Source: Micromonospora pisi
GTDB lineage: Bacteria > Actinomycetota > Actinomycetes > Mycobacteriales > Micromonosporaceae
Assembly: GCF_003633685.1 (NCBI RefSeq)
Contig: NZ_RBKT01000001.1
Coordinates: 4,340,001 to 4,404,000 of the forward strand
Direction of reading: 5' to 3'
Length of the DNA: 64,000 bases
In this document: positions 33,408-42,248 of the stretch, in pieces
Position numbering within the stretch: the first letter of the stretch is position 1
Layout of the letters: every line of letters begins with the position of its first letter
The notes under the pieces: model-generated
The model's input: only the letters and a program-made list of their open reading frames with translations
What the model was told of the DNA's origin: nothing
Databases searched by the model: none
Position numbers and translations under genes: made by a program

Positions 33408-34604
33408 ATGAGAGACGCGGTCATCGTCGGAGCGGTACGCACCCCGGTCGGGCGCCGCCGGGGCGGTCTCGCCTCGGTGCACCCGGTCGACCTCTCCGCG
33501 CACGTGCTGCGCGCCCTGGCCGAACGGACCGGACTTGATCCGGCTGACGTGGACGACGTGATCTGGGGTTGCGTCTCGCAGGTCGGCGAGCAGGCGTGGA
33601 ACGTCGGTCGCAACGCCGTACTCGGGGCCGGCTGGCCGGAAACGGTGCCCGGCACCACGCTCGACCGGCAGTGCGGTTCCAGCCAGCAGGCGTTGCACTT
33701 CGCCGCCGCGGCGGTCGTCTCCGGTCAGGCCGACCTCGTGGTGGCCGGTGGGGTGGAGTCGATGACCCGGGTGCCGATGGGCAGCAGCATCCAGGTGCCG
33801 GCCTCCGGCGACGGCACCGACGGGCTGCCCTACGGCGACCAGGTCCGGGCCCGCTATCGGGGGGTGGAGGGCTTCGCGGCCGACGAGCCGGTGCCGTTCA
33901 ACCAGGGGGTGGGCGCGGAACTGATGGCCGAGCGCTGGGGTCTGTCCCGCGCCCAGCTCGACGAGTTCGCGCTCGCCAGCCACGGCAAGGCCGCCGCCGC
34001 GCAGGACTCCGGCCTCTTCGATCCGGAGATCGCGCCGGTGCCGGTCGCCGACGGTGTGAAGTTCGGTGCCGACGAGGGCATCCGCCGCGACACCACGCTT
34101 GCCCGGCTGGCCGAGCTGGCCACCCCGTTCCGGGCCGACGGTGTGGTCACCGCCGGTTCGGCGTCACAGATCTCCGACGGCGCCGCCGCGCTCGCGGTGA
34201 CCAGTTCGGACTGGGCCCGGCGGCACGGGTTGCTCCCGCTGGCCCGGATCCACACCGCGGTGGTCGCGGCCGACGATCCGGTGATCATGCTGACCGGCCC
34301 CATCCCGGCCACCGCGAAGGCGTTGCGCCGGGCCGGTCTGGGCATCGAGGAGATCGGGGTGTACGAGGTCAACGAGGCGTTCGCCCCGGTGCCGCTGGCC
34401 TGGCTCGCCGAGACCGAGGCGGACCCGGACCGGCTCAACCCGCGCGGCGGCGCGATCGCCCTCGGGCACCCGCTGGGCGGCTCCGGTGCCCGGATCATGA
34501 CCACAATGCTCCAGCACATGCGGGACAACGGCATCCGCTACGGCCTCCAGACGATGTGCGAGGGCGGTGGCATGGCCAATGCCACCATCGTCGAGCTGCT
34601 CTAG
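33408..34604 (+). CDS. Acetyl-CoA C-acyltransferase (thiolase)
   Basis: 398-residue cytoplasmic thiolase of fatty-acid or steroid degradation. The nucleophile Cys89 lies in LDRQCGSSQQALHFAA; the GHP box with the activating His is GGAIALGHPLGGSGAR; the second Cys is in QTMCEGGGMANATIVELL. Substrate-binding NEAF is present as YEVNEAFAPVPL. All catalytic residues are intact. The ATG at 33408 follows GGGGAG. It stands alone, so degradative (FadA-like) versus biosynthetic use is undecided, though sequence style matches long-chain 3-ketoacyl-CoA thiolases of actinobacteria. Confidence 0.93.
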   Translation: MRDAVIVGAVRTPVGRRRGGLASVHPVDLSAHVLRALAERTGLDPADVDDVIWGCVSQVGEQAWNVGRNAVLGAGWPETVPGTTLDRQCGSSQQALHFAAAAVVSGQADLVVAGGVESMTRVPMGSSIQVPASGDGTDGLPYGDQVRARYRGVEGFAADEPVPFNQGVGAELMAERWGLSRAQLDEFALASHGKAAAAQDSGLFDPEIAPVPVADGVKFGADEGIRRDTTLARLAELATPFRADGVVTAGSASQISDGAAALAVTSSDWARRHGLLPLARIHTAVVAADDPVIMLTGPIPATAKALRRAGLGIEEIGVYEVNEAFAPVPLAWLAETEADPDRLNPRGGAIALGHPLGGSGARIMTTMLQHMRDNGIRYGLQTMCEGGGMANATIVELL

Positions 34605-34723
34605 GCGGCCGGTCACCCGGCGTGTCGGTCGATCGTGGACTTGCCGCCGTGGAACTTCTGTAATTTCATATTCATCCATACGTACGCCGCGTCAGATCGC
34701 GTTGACGCTTCGTTGAGCACCGC

Positions 34724-35221
34724 ATGGACCTCTTCTTCCGAACGTTCCTGCCAGCCGCGGCGGAGGCGGGGCTGGCCGCACCGATCATGAGCCGGCACCT
34801 GCCGATCCTGCGGCAGTGCGTAGCCGCCGACGACGCCACCGTCCTGGTCGCCCGCTGCACCCGACCGGATGCGCAGGTGCCCGGCAACTACCTGCTCCTG
34901 CTTACCAGCCGCCGGCTGGTGGTAACCCGGCAGACCCGCCTCCTGCAGCGACTCAGCCTGCACCTCAACACCGAACTCCGGCACCTCAACAACATCACGT
35001 GGGCGCCGGACCCCCGACTTCCCGCGCTGGAACTGGCCGCGACCGCGGTCGACGGCGTCCGTGAGCGCTACCTGCTCCGGGTCGGTCGCCGCCAACCGGT
35101 GGCGCAGCTCGACGCCCTGCTCAACCAGGCCTTCCACGGCGGCGGCGCCGCCGTGCCACCGGTGGCGGAAAGCACCAGGTCAGCGCGACGGACCACGTTC
35201 AGCCCCGCCGTGGCGGTCTGA
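34724..35221 (+). CDS. Hypothetical PH-like protein
   Basis: 165 residues, no signal peptide or membrane helix. The core reads APIMSRHLPILRQCVAADDA, PGNYLLLLTSRRLVVTRQTR and LRHLNNITWAPDPRLPALEL, with alternating beta-strands like small bacterial PH-type domains that bind lipid or protein surfaces. The C-terminal 30 residues are low complexity. Homologues of this kind are widespread in actinobacteria but uncharacterised. Gap 34605-34723 upstream holds an AT-richer patch that could be its promoter. Confidence 0.65.
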   Translation: MDLFFRTFLPAAAEAGLAAPIMSRHLPILRQCVAADDATVLVARCTRPDAQVPGNYLLLLTSRRLVVTRQTRLLQRLSLHLNTELRHLNNITWAPDPRLPALELAATAVDGVRERYLLRVGRRQPVAQLDALLNQAFHGGGAAVPPVAESTRSARRTTFSPAVAV

Positions 35222-35341
35222 ACCGAACTCCGTGTCGTAACCCGGGTCAGGCGTCCGCCGTCAGCCGGCCGTACGAGATCCATACACAACTCGAACAAAC
35301 CCGCCAGGTCCGGCCGGCCGCCGGTCGGCCATCATGGGCGG

Positions 35342-36037
35342 GTGACGGACGACGTACCCGCCCGTGGGCTCGTCCTGGTAGTCGAGGACGAGCCCGCCAT
35401 CGCCGACCTGGTCCGGCTCTACCTGGCCCGAGAGGGCTTCGGCGTGCAGGTCGAACGGGACGGGTCCGCCGGGCTCGCGGCGGCCCGCCGGCTGCGCCCG
35501 ATCGCCTGCGTACTCGACATCTCGCTGCCCGGACTGGCCGGCACCGAAGTCTGCCGCCGGATGCGCGAGACCGGCGACTGGACCCCGGTCATCTTCCTCA
35601 CCGCCCGGGACGACGAGACGGACCGGATCGTCGGACTCGAACTCGGCGCCGACGACTACGTCACGAAGCCGTTCAGCCCCAGGGAGCTGGTGGCCCGGGT
35701 CCGGGCCGTACTCCGGCGTACGGCCGGCACGCCGGACCGCGCCGAACGCCGCCGCGAGGCCGGACCCGTCACCCTCGACCCCGCCCGGCGTACGGTCAGC
35801 GTCGCGGGCGCCCCCGTGCAGCTCACGTCGACCGAGTTCGACCTGCTCGCGTACCTGATGGCCCGCCCGGGGCGGGTCTTCACCCGGGACGAGCTGCTGG
35901 CCGCCGTCTGGGGGTACGCGGCCCACGCCGGCACCCGTACGGTCGACGTCCACGTGGCGCAGGTACGCGGCAAGCTCGGCACCGGGGCGAGCGTGATCCG
36001 CACCCACCGCGGCGTCGGGTACGCCTGTGCCGACTGA
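35342..36037 (+). CDS. OmpR/PhoB-family response regulator
   Basis: 231 residues. Receiver domain: VVEDEPAIADLVRLYLAREG, phosphoacceptor Asp59 in ACVLDISLPGLAGTEVC, Thr in FLTARDDETDRI, Lys in DDYVTKPFSPRELVARV. Winged-helix output domain: QLTSTEFDLLAYLMARPGRV, FTRDELLAAVWGYAAHAGTR and TVDVHVAQVRGKLG. Starts with GTG. The downstream kinase gene begins 11 bases before its stop, so the two are coupled. This is a second OmpR-type system, unrelated in position to the one at 16318-18083. Confidence 0.93.
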   Translation: MTDDVPARGLVLVVEDEPAIADLVRLYLAREGFGVQVERDGSAGLAAARRLRPIACVLDISLPGLAGTEVCRRMRETGDWTPVIFLTARDDETDRIVGLELGADDYVTKPFSPRELVARVRAVLRRTAGTPDRAERRREAGPVTLDPARRTVSVAGAPVQLTSTEFDLLAYLMARPGRVFTRDELLAAVWGYAAHAGTRTVDVHVAQVRGKLGTGASVIRTHRGVGYACAD

Positions 36038-37430
36038 CGGCAGCACACCACGCCGCTGGCTGCTCGGACGTACTCTCTCAGCCCGCGCGGTCCTCGTCAG
36101 TTGTGCGGTCGCGCTGGTGTCGGTGCTGGTCACCGCCGCCGTAGCCGGGCCGCTGGCGGCGGACGCGATCCAACGTCAGGCCCGCGAAGCACTCGCCGCA
36201 CAGGCCCGGCTCGCCGCCGAAACGCTGCGCCCCCGCCTCGATCGCGGCCGTACCGCCGACGAGGAACGGATCATCCGGCAACTCCGGAACCAGGGCATCA
36301 ACGCGTACCTGATCCGGGCCGGCGTCGCCGATCGGCCGGGCCTGCCGGCGCGGGTCGTCGACCAGGTCGCGGCCGGCCGGAACTTCTCCGGCCGTCGGCT
36401 GGTCGACGGAGTTCCGTCGCTGGTGGAGGCGCGCGCCCTGCCCGGCGGCAACGGTGTGGCGCTCACCCGCGAGACCACCACCGGGCTCTGGCGGATGGTG
36501 CTCGGCAGTCTCTGGCTGCCACTGCTCGCCGGGCTCGGCGCCGGTGTCGTCGCCGGCATCCTGCTCGCCCGTCGGCTGGCCCGGCCGATCCGGAACGCCG
36601 CTGTCGCCGCCACCCGCCTGCGCTCCGGCGACCGGAACGTACGCCTGCCCGTCGAGCCACCGCAGGAGGTGGCCGACCTGGCGTACGCGTTCAACCAGCT
36701 CGCCGCTGCCCTGGCCGGCAGTGAGGGTCGCCAGCGTGAGTTCCTGCTCTCGGTCTCGCACGAGCTCCGTACGCCGCTCACCGCGATCCGGGGTTACGCC
36801 GAGGCGATCGCCGACGGCGTCGTCGGCCCGGAAGGGGCGCAGCGGGCCGGGCAGACCATGCTCACCGAGGCCGAACACCTCGACCGGCTGGTCAGTGACC
36901 TGCTCGCACTCGCCCGGCTGGAGGCGGTCGACTTCCCCCTCGAACCGATCCGGATCGACCTCGCCCGGCTGGTCGAGGACGCGGCCCAGACCTGGGCCGC
37001 GCGTTGCGCCGCCGTCGGCGTGCTGTTCCGGACCGAGGTGCCCGCGCGTCCGGTGCCGGCGTACACCGACCCCGGGCGGATCCGGCAGGTCGTCGACGGG
37101 CTGTTGGAGAACGCGCTACGGGTCGTACCGCCCGGTGCACCGGTGGTGCTCGCCGTCGGCGAGGCACCGGACGGCGGGGCGCTGATCGAGGTACGCGACG
37201 GCGGTCCCGGCTTCACCGACGACGACCTCGCGGTTGCCTTCGAACGGGGGGCCCTGCACCAGCGTTACCGGGGTGTACGCAAGGTGGGCAGCGGGCTCGG
37301 CCTGGCGCTCGCCGCTGGTCTGGTCCGGCGCCTCGGCGGCCGGATCGTTGCCGCCCACGCCCCCGAAGGCGGTGCCCACTTCACCGTCCACCTTCCTCAC
37401 GTCCCAGGGGGGAGGGCGACGCCGACGTAG
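36027..37430 (+). CDS. HAMP-domain sensor histidine kinase
   Basis: 467 residues. Two transmembrane helices (AVLVSCAVALVSVLVTAAVA and LGSLWLPLLAGLGAGVVAGI) bracket a periplasmic sensor region of about 115 residues rich in Arg and Ala. Then come HAMP, the H-box FLLSVSHELRTPLTAIRGYA, and HATPase motifs VVDGLLENALRVVPP, EVRDGGPGFTDDDL and GSGLGLALAAGLVRRLGGRI. Partner of the OmpR regulator encoded by the overlapping upstream gene. Its last 34 bases overlap the convergent membrane glycosyltransferase gene. Signal unknown. Confidence 0.92.
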   Translation: MPTDGSTPRRWLLGRTLSARAVLVSCAVALVSVLVTAAVAGPLAADAIQRQAREALAAQARLAAETLRPRLDRGRTADEERIIRQLRNQGINAYLIRAGVADRPGLPARVVDQVAAGRNFSGRRLVDGVPSLVEARALPGGNGVALTRETTTGLWRMVLGSLWLPLLAGLGAGVVAGILLARRLARPIRNAAVAATRLRSGDRNVRLPVEPPQEVADLAYAFNQLAAALAGSEGRQREFLLSVSHELRTPLTAIRGYAEAIADGVVGPEGAQRAGQTMLTEAEHLDRLVSDLLALARLEAVDFPLEPIRIDLARLVEDAAQTWAARCAAVGVLFRTEVPARPVPAYTDPGRIRQVVDGLLENALRVVPPGAPVVLAVGEAPDGGALIEVRDGGPGFTDDDLAVAFERGALHQRYRGVRKVGSGLGLALAAGLVRRLGGRIVAAHAPEGGAHFTVHLPHVPGGRATPT

Positions 37431-39496
37431 CCGTGGAACTCGATCCGCCACCCGCGTGGAACCAGGCGGGTGCAGGTGGCCTGATCCCCGGTGCAGACGA
37501 TGACGTCCACAGTGGTTGGATCGGCCGGCGGGTGTTTGGGCAGCACCGATTGCAGTGCCACGATCTCCCGGCCGCCGTCGCTGCCGGTGCGGGCACCGAA
37601 CGAGCCGTCCCGCAGGAGCAGCCACCACGGGTACTCCCAGTTGTCGTTCTGCTGGACCAGGCCGATCCGTCGGGCGTCGGTGGCCCGTACCCGTTCGGCG
37701 GCCCAGCGGAATTCCGGCGCCCACTGGGGGCGGCGCAGGAAGCGGGTGTCCCAGTCCGAGGTGGTGAAGACCGAACCGGCGCCGACGAGTCGGCGGGGGA
37801 AGCCGTACGAGACGGCGAGCAGTCCGGCCAGCGCGGAGCCGGCGAGCAGGGCGACCGTCACGGTCACCGCGAGCGAGCGTCGCCCGGTTCCGGCGCCCCT
37901 GCCGGTACGTCGGCGCAACAGCGCGTCGAGCCAGATTCCGGCCAGCGGTACGGCGAGCACGAGTGCGTAGAGCAGCAGCCGGTTCCCCCAGGGCTGCCAT
38001 TTGATCATGGCGGTGTGGGTCAGCAGGGTCACCGCGACCGTCACCGCGTACGCGCGCACCGGGCCCGGGCGCGCCGGTGCGAGCCGACCAGGGCGCAGCA
38101 GCGCGAAGAGTGTGCCGAGCAGCGCCAACGCCCCGGCGACAGGAAACGCGACCCGGTCCTCGTCGGGGTACCAGGACTGGACCGGGAACCGGGTCTGGCC
38201 GAACGTGGTGGCCCGATCCTGCGGGTCCACCCCGATCAGCCCGGCCGTCCCCACGACCGCCTCGGCCGGCGCGGTGCCGACCACGCCGACCGGGGTGTCG
38301 TGCAGCGCGCTGAGCGGGGTGTCGAGGGCGGTCTGCCCGATCCGGAGTGCGTTGATCAGGATCGAGCCCGGGTCGTGCCGCTGCATCGGGATCGACTCGC
38401 GCAACCGGGGTGGCCCGAGTGGGTTGCCGAACTCGGCGGTCACCCTGGCCAGGAAGGGCCCGGTGATGACCGCGGCGACCAGCAGGATGACGACCGAGGC
38501 GAGGCCGGTGCGCCCGACGACGCGGATCCGACCGCTGGTAACGCCGGCCGGGCTGGCGTGGGAGTTGGTCCAGCCGAGTCGCAGCTGGGCGAGGCCCCAG
38601 AGGAGAAGCAGTGGGCCGGCACCGAGCAGCCCGCTGGTCTTGGTGACCGCGATCAGGCCGGTGGCCGTACCGAGCGCGAGTGCCGAGCCGGCGGTCGCTC
38701 GCCGGTGCAGCCCGTCCAGGACCAGGGTCGCCAGGCAGGCCACCCAGGCCGCGGTGACCAGGTCGGTCTGGGTGCTGGTGGCCTGGAGTACGACCATCGG
38801 GGTGGTCCCGACCAGGAACGCGGTGATCAGTTGGGCCCGCCGGCCGCCGCCGAGCTGGGCGGTGATCCGGGCGGCCAGCAGCAGGCAGGCCACCCCGGCG
38901 GCCCACTGGACCAGGTTGTAGAGCCCGTCCCCGCCGGTGAAGAGGCGCAGGTGCAGCAGCAGGTATTCGGCGCCGGGCGGGATGGTGACCTGGCGGTGGA
39001 TGGCGGTGGGCCAGAACTCCAGCGAGCCCTGGGCCACCCAGTGTTCGACCTTCGGCAGGTGGTACGTCTGCGAGTCGAAGTTGTTCGGCTCGGCCAGGAT
39101 CGCCACCAGCAGCTCGACCAGGACCAGTCCGCTCACCGAGCCGGCCAGCAGGCGCTCCCCCCGGGTCGCCGTACGCCAGCCGGTGCGGACCCGGTCGACG
39201 GCCGCCGCCCAACCGCGCGTCGGCTGGCGGTCGCGCCGCCGGCGCCCGGCCGCCAGGCCGAGTGCCAGCAGCAGGAAGATCAGCCAGGCCAGTGCGATGG
39301 CGGGCAGCTTCAGTGCGCCGAATGCGCCGAGCAGTTCGACGCTGAGCACCGCGTACGCGCCGGTTGCCAGGGTGGCCCGGACGGCGGCCAACCGGTGTGG
39401 GTTGATGGTGCTGGCGTCGCCCGGGCGGACCGCGTAGAGCAGGAACAGGTACCCGAGGGTCGGTATCACCAGGAGCGCGGATGCGGGAGCCGGCAT
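37397..39496 (-). CDS. GT39/PMT-like membrane glycosyltransferase
   Basis: 699-residue polytopic protein with roughly 11-13 transmembrane helices. The first large loop contains NNFDSQTYHLPKVEHWVAQG followed by SLEFWPTAIHRQVTIPPGAEY, in which the Asp and the charged residues recall the catalytic loop of GT-C enzymes that use polyprenyl-phosphate sugars on the outer membrane face. The C-terminal domain is soluble and extracytoplasmic (TTSDWDTRFLRRPQWAPEFR). The neighbouring GT2 gene on the other strand resembles dolichyl-phosphate mannose synthase, which makes such donors, so the two may work together. Confidence 0.72.
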   Translation of the reverse strand: MPAPASALLVIPTLGYLFLLYAVRPGDASTINPHRLAAVRATLATGAYAVLSVELLGAFGALKLPAIALAWLIFLLLALGLAAGRRRRDRQPTRGWAAAVDRVRTGWRTATRGERLLAGSVSGLVLVELLVAILAEPNNFDSQTYHLPKVEHWVAQGSLEFWPTAIHRQVTIPPGAEYLLLHLRLFTGGDGLYNLVQWAAGVACLLLAARITAQLGGGRRAQLITAFLVGTTPMVVLQATSTQTDLVTAAWVACLATLVLDGLHRRATAGSALALGTATGLIAVTKTSGLLGAGPLLLLWGLAQLRLGWTNSHASPAGVTSGRIRVVGRTGLASVVILLVAAVITGPFLARVTAEFGNPLGPPRLRESIPMQRHDPGSILINALRIGQTALDTPLSALHDTPVGVVGTAPAEAVVGTAGLIGVDPQDRATTFGQTRFPVQSWYPDEDRVAFPVAGALALLGTLFALLRPGRLAPARPGPVRAYAVTVAVTLLTHTAMIKWQPWGNRLLLYALVLAVPLAGIWLDALLRRRTGRGAGTGRRSLAVTVTVALLAGSALAGLLAVSYGFPRRLVGAGSVFTTSDWDTRFLRRPQWAPEFRWAAERVRATDARRIGLVQQNDNWEYPWWLLLRDGSFGARTGSDGGREIVALQSVLPKHPPADPTTVDVIVCTGDQATCTRLVPRGWRIEFHGYVGVALPPGT

Positions 39497-39617
39497 GGCG
39501 GGAAGTAAACACCACCATGTCCGTTGGTCCGAGCCTGCCGCACCTGCGCCGGACTCTGTCGGCAACCCAGACCAGCTAGGCTAAGGCCGATCCGTCGTCC
39601 GCACCGTGGAGATTCCC

Positions 39618-40325
39618 GTGAAGCTTTCGATCCTCATGCCGGTCTACAACGAGGAAGAACGCATCGCGGATGCCCTCAAACAGGCACTTGCGGTCGACTA
39701 CCCGTGTGAAATCGAGCTGCTCGTAGTGGACGATGGCAGCCGTGACGGCACCGCCGAGATCCTTGGTCGGGCTGACGACAGCCGGCTCCGGGTGATCACC
39801 CATCCCCGCAACGCGGGCAAGGGCGCCGCCATCAGGACCGCCGTCGAGCATGCCGAGGGCGAGTACATGGTGATGCTCGACGCCGATCTTGAATACGATC
39901 CGCAGGACATCCCGAAGTTGCTCGATCCGGTGTTGGACGGTCGGGCCACCGTGGTGTACGGAAATCGGACATTCGGCAGCCACAGCGCCTACAGCTTCTG
40001 GTACGTGATGGGCAACAAGGCGGTTACCACCGCCGCCAATGTCCTTTTCAACTCGTACATCGGCGATCTTGAAACCTGCTTCAAGCTGCTGCCGGTCGCG
40101 CTGTACCGCTCCCTCGATGTGCGCTCGCGTGGCTTCGGTATGGAGGCCGAGGTCACCGGCAAGCTGCTCCGCCGCAAGATCCGGCCGTACGAGGTGCCGA
40201 TCAGCTACCGCGCCAGGGGGCGCGAAGAGGGCAAGAAGATCACCTGGAAGGACGGCGTCGAGGCGATCTGGATCCTCGGTCGCGAGCGCGCCCGGCGGCG
40301 CGACGTCACCTCGGGCACCCGCTGA
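39618..40325 (+). CDS. GT2-family glycosyltransferase, polyprenyl-phosphate mannose synthase-like
   Basis: 235-residue GT-A enzyme. KLSILMPVYNEEERIADALK, the DDG motif in LVVDDGSRDGTAEILGRAD, the metal-binding DAD in YMVMLDADLEYDPQDIPKLL and ETCFKLLPVALYRSLDVRSR with GFGMEAEVTGKLLR match DPM1/DesK-type polyprenyl-phosphate sugar synthases. No C-terminal membrane helices, so it is likely peripheral. The GTG at 39618 has GGAG six bases upstream and is preferred to the GTG at 39606. Read divergently from the GT39-like gene, with which it probably forms a donor-transferase pair. Confidence 0.9.
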   Translation: MKLSILMPVYNEEERIADALKQALAVDYPCEIELLVVDDGSRDGTAEILGRADDSRLRVITHPRNAGKGAAIRTAVEHAEGEYMVMLDADLEYDPQDIPKLLDPVLDGRATVVYGNRTFGSHSAYSFWYVMGNKAVTTAANVLFNSYIGDLETCFKLLPVALYRSLDVRSRGFGMEAEVTGKLLRRKIRPYEVPISYRARGREEGKKITWKDGVEAIWILGRERARRRDVTSGTR

Positions 40326-40406
40326 CCGACGAGGGCAGGCGGGGGCGGTCGGCTCCCAGCTCGCTGCGCGATCGACGTCGTTGTCGCCTCCTTCTACTGC
40401 GGCTAG

Positions 40407-40436
40407 CCTCGACATGAAGTTGACTTCAAGTCCAGG
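40407..40436. promoter_or_regulatory. SoxR-type operator
   Basis: A 30-base interrupted palindrome in which 12 of 15 base pairs match. The central TGAAGTTGACTTCA (40415-40428) is a six-base inverted repeat with a two-base centre, extended by GAC/GTC and CCT/AGG blocks. It ends ten bases before the soxR GTG and overlaps its ribosome-binding site, so SoxR would repress or autoregulate its own gene from here. Confidence 0.75.
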
Positions 40437-40445
40437 AGGGGCGGC

Positions 40446-40913
40446 GTGCAGGAAGGGCTCACCATCGGCGAACTCGCCGCCCGCTCAGGGGTGGCGCCGT
40501 CAGCACTGCGCTACTACGAACGGCTCGGTCTGGTCCGGGCCGGTCGTACCGGCGGCAACCAGCGCCGGTACGAGCGCAGCGAACTGCGACGGGTGGCCTT
40601 CATCCGAATCTCCCAGCAGGTCGGCATCTCGCTCGACGAGATCCGGGCCGCGCTGGACTCGCTGCCCGATTCGCGTACGCCGACCACCTCGGACTGGACC
40701 CGTCTCTCCGCGAGCTGGCAGGGGCGCCTCGACGAGCGGATCCGGATGCTCACCAAGCTCCGTGACGACCTCGACGGCTGCATCGGCTGCGGCTGCCTGT
40801 CGTTGCAGCGCTGCGCCCTCTACAACCAGAACGACGAGTTGGCCGCCCAGGGCCCCGGAGCCCGGCTGATGCTCGCCGACACCAACGCGAGCGCCGACGC
40901 CACCGGGACGTAG
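40446..40913 (+). CDS. soxR: SoxR-type MerR-family redox-sensing regulator
   Basis: 155 residues. The MerR winged-helix domain is LTIGELAARSGVAPSALRYY and NQRRYERSELRRVAFIR, followed by the long dimerisation helix and the [2Fe-2S] ligand cluster CIGCGCLSLQRC (Cys112, 115, 117, 123; C-x2-C-x-C-x5-C), which defines SoxR. In actinomycetes SoxR responds to redox-cycling metabolites, often self-made pigments, rather than superoxide. GTG start with AGGAGGGG upstream. A matching palindrome lies immediately ahead of it. The quinone oxidoreductase gene is convergent, seven bases away, so it is not driven by this box. Confidence 0.95.
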   Translation: MQEGLTIGELAARSGVAPSALRYYERLGLVRAGRTGGNQRRYERSELRRVAFIRISQQVGISLDEIRAALDSLPDSRTPTTSDWTRLSASWQGRLDERIRMLTKLRDDLDGCIGCGCLSLQRCALYNQNDELAAQGPGARLMLADTNASADATGT

Positions 40914-40919
40914 GGCCGG

Positions 40920-41897
40920 TCATTCCATGGTGAGCAGCACCTTGCCGAGGTGGTTGCTCTCCTCCAGGATCCGGTGCGCCTGCGCCGCCTCGGTGACCGG
41001 CAGCCGGCGGTCCACCACCGGGCGGATCGCGCCCGACTCCACCAGTGGCCAGACCTCCTCACGGACCCCTCGTACGATGGCCGCCTTGTCCTCCTTCGAG
41101 CGGGCCCGGAGCGTGGTGCCGATGACGCTGCCCCGCTTCGCCATCAGCGAGTTCAGGTTGAGTTCGCCCTTGCGTCCGCCCTGCAACCCGATCACGACGA
41201 TCCGGCCGTCGGTGGCGAGCGCCTGCACGTTACGGCCGAGGTAGGAGCCGCCCATGATGTCCAGGATCACGTCGGCCCCGTGACCGTCGGTGGCGGCCTT
41301 GACCTCCTCGACGAAGTCCTGGTCGCGGTAGTCGACCACATGTGTCGCGCCCAGTTTGCGTAGCTGCTCGTGCTTGCTGGCCCGGGCGGTGACGATCACG
41401 TTGGCGCCGAGCGCGACGCCGAGCTGGATGGCGAAGGTGCCGATGCCGCTGCCGCCGCCGTGCACCAGCAGCGTCTCGCCCATGCCCAGCCGGGCCACCC
41501 GCACCACGTTCGACCAGACCGTGCACGCGACCTCGGGCAGACAGGCCGCCTCGACCAGGTCAACGGAGGCCGGCACCGGCAGCAACTGCCCGGCCGGGAC
41601 CGCGACCCGCTGCGCGTACCCGCCACCGGTGAGCAGGGCACAGACCTCCTGACCGACCTGCCACCCGGTGACGTCGGGGGCGATTGCGCTGATCACGCCG
41701 GAGCATTCCAACCCCGGGTACGGGGACGCGCCCTTCGGCGGCGCGTAGTTTCCCTGCCGCTGCAACACGTCGGCGCGGTTCACGGCGGTGGCGCGTACGT
41801 CGACCAGCACCTCACCCGGACCCAGTTCGGGATCGGGCACATCGGCCCAGACGAGTGCCTCGGGCCCACCCGGTTCCGGAACAGTGATCGCCTTCAT
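40920..41897 (-). CDS. NAD(P)H quinone oxidoreductase, zinc-type MDR family (PIG3-like)
   Basis: 325-residue medium-chain dehydrogenase/reductase. The start MKAITVPEPGGPEALVWADV, the segment ATAVNRADVLQRQGNYAPPK, the quinone-reductase region LPEVACTVWSNVVRVARLGM and the NADPH-binding motif VHGGGSGIGTFAIQLGVALG are typical of PIG3/TED2-type quinone oxidoreductases, which lack zinc. Acts in the cytoplasm on quinones or aldehydes with NADPH. The ATG at 41897 fits the family N-terminus; the frame continues open upstream without family similarity. Convergent with soxR. Confidence 0.93.
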   Translation of the reverse strand: MKAITVPEPGGPEALVWADVPDPELGPGEVLVDVRATAVNRADVLQRQGNYAPPKGASPYPGLECSGVISAIAPDVTGWQVGQEVCALLTGGGYAQRVAVPAGQLLPVPASVDLVEAACLPEVACTVWSNVVRVARLGMGETLLVHGGGSGIGTFAIQLGVALGANVIVTARASKHEQLRKLGATHVVDYRDQDFVEEVKAATDGHGADVILDIMGGSYLGRNVQALATDGRIVVIGLQGGRKGELNLNSLMAKRGSVIGTTLRARSKEDKAAIVRGVREEVWPLVESGAIRPVVDRRLPVTEAAQAHRILEESNHLGKVLLTME

Positions 41898-42057
41898 GCT
41901 GTCCAGTCTGGCGCAACCAGGCGCCGTACGCAGTCCCGCTCCGGGATGGTGGGCAGTGGACTCCACGAGTTCCGGACCGATCTGGCAGACTGCACGCAAG
42001 CGCATGCTTCCCTCGGGTGGCTGCGTGTCGCGGAGCGCCACGGCGGTTCCGCGGCAA

Positions 42058-42148
42058 GGAGGGCTCGCCTAGTGGCCGATGGCGGCGGCCTTGAAAGCCG
42101 CTGAGGCGGTTCCCGTCTCCGTGGGTTCGAATCCCACGCCCTCCGCCA
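42058..42148 (+). tRNA. tRNA-Ser (anticodon UGA)
   Basis: A 91-base cloverleaf with a class II long variable arm. Acceptor stem GGAGGGC (42058-42064) pairs exactly with GCCCTCC (42138-42144) and is followed by the discriminator G and an encoded CCA. The anticodon stem GCGGC/GCCGC encloses CTTGAAA with anticodon TGA at 42092-42094. The T-arm reads GTGGGTTCGAATCCCAC. It borders the type VII secretion locus. Confidence 0.95.
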
Positions 42149-42248
42149 GTGTTCTCCCAGCGTCTGGCACCTCCGTTGGGGCCAGCGGCGCCCGGGCCGA
42201 GCAGGAACCGGGTTGCGGCGTCCGGCGTCCGGGGGTGTGCGCTGCGGG

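Noticed and set aside
37004-39508. Plus-strand frame of 834 codons across the kinase end and the GT39-like gene
   Set aside because: Contradicts two supported genes and has no transmembrane or domain pattern.
42058-42148. tRNA-Ser as a proven attachment site of an island
   Set aside because: No second copy of the tRNA 3' end and no integrase gene are visible in the window, so integration here is only a possibility.
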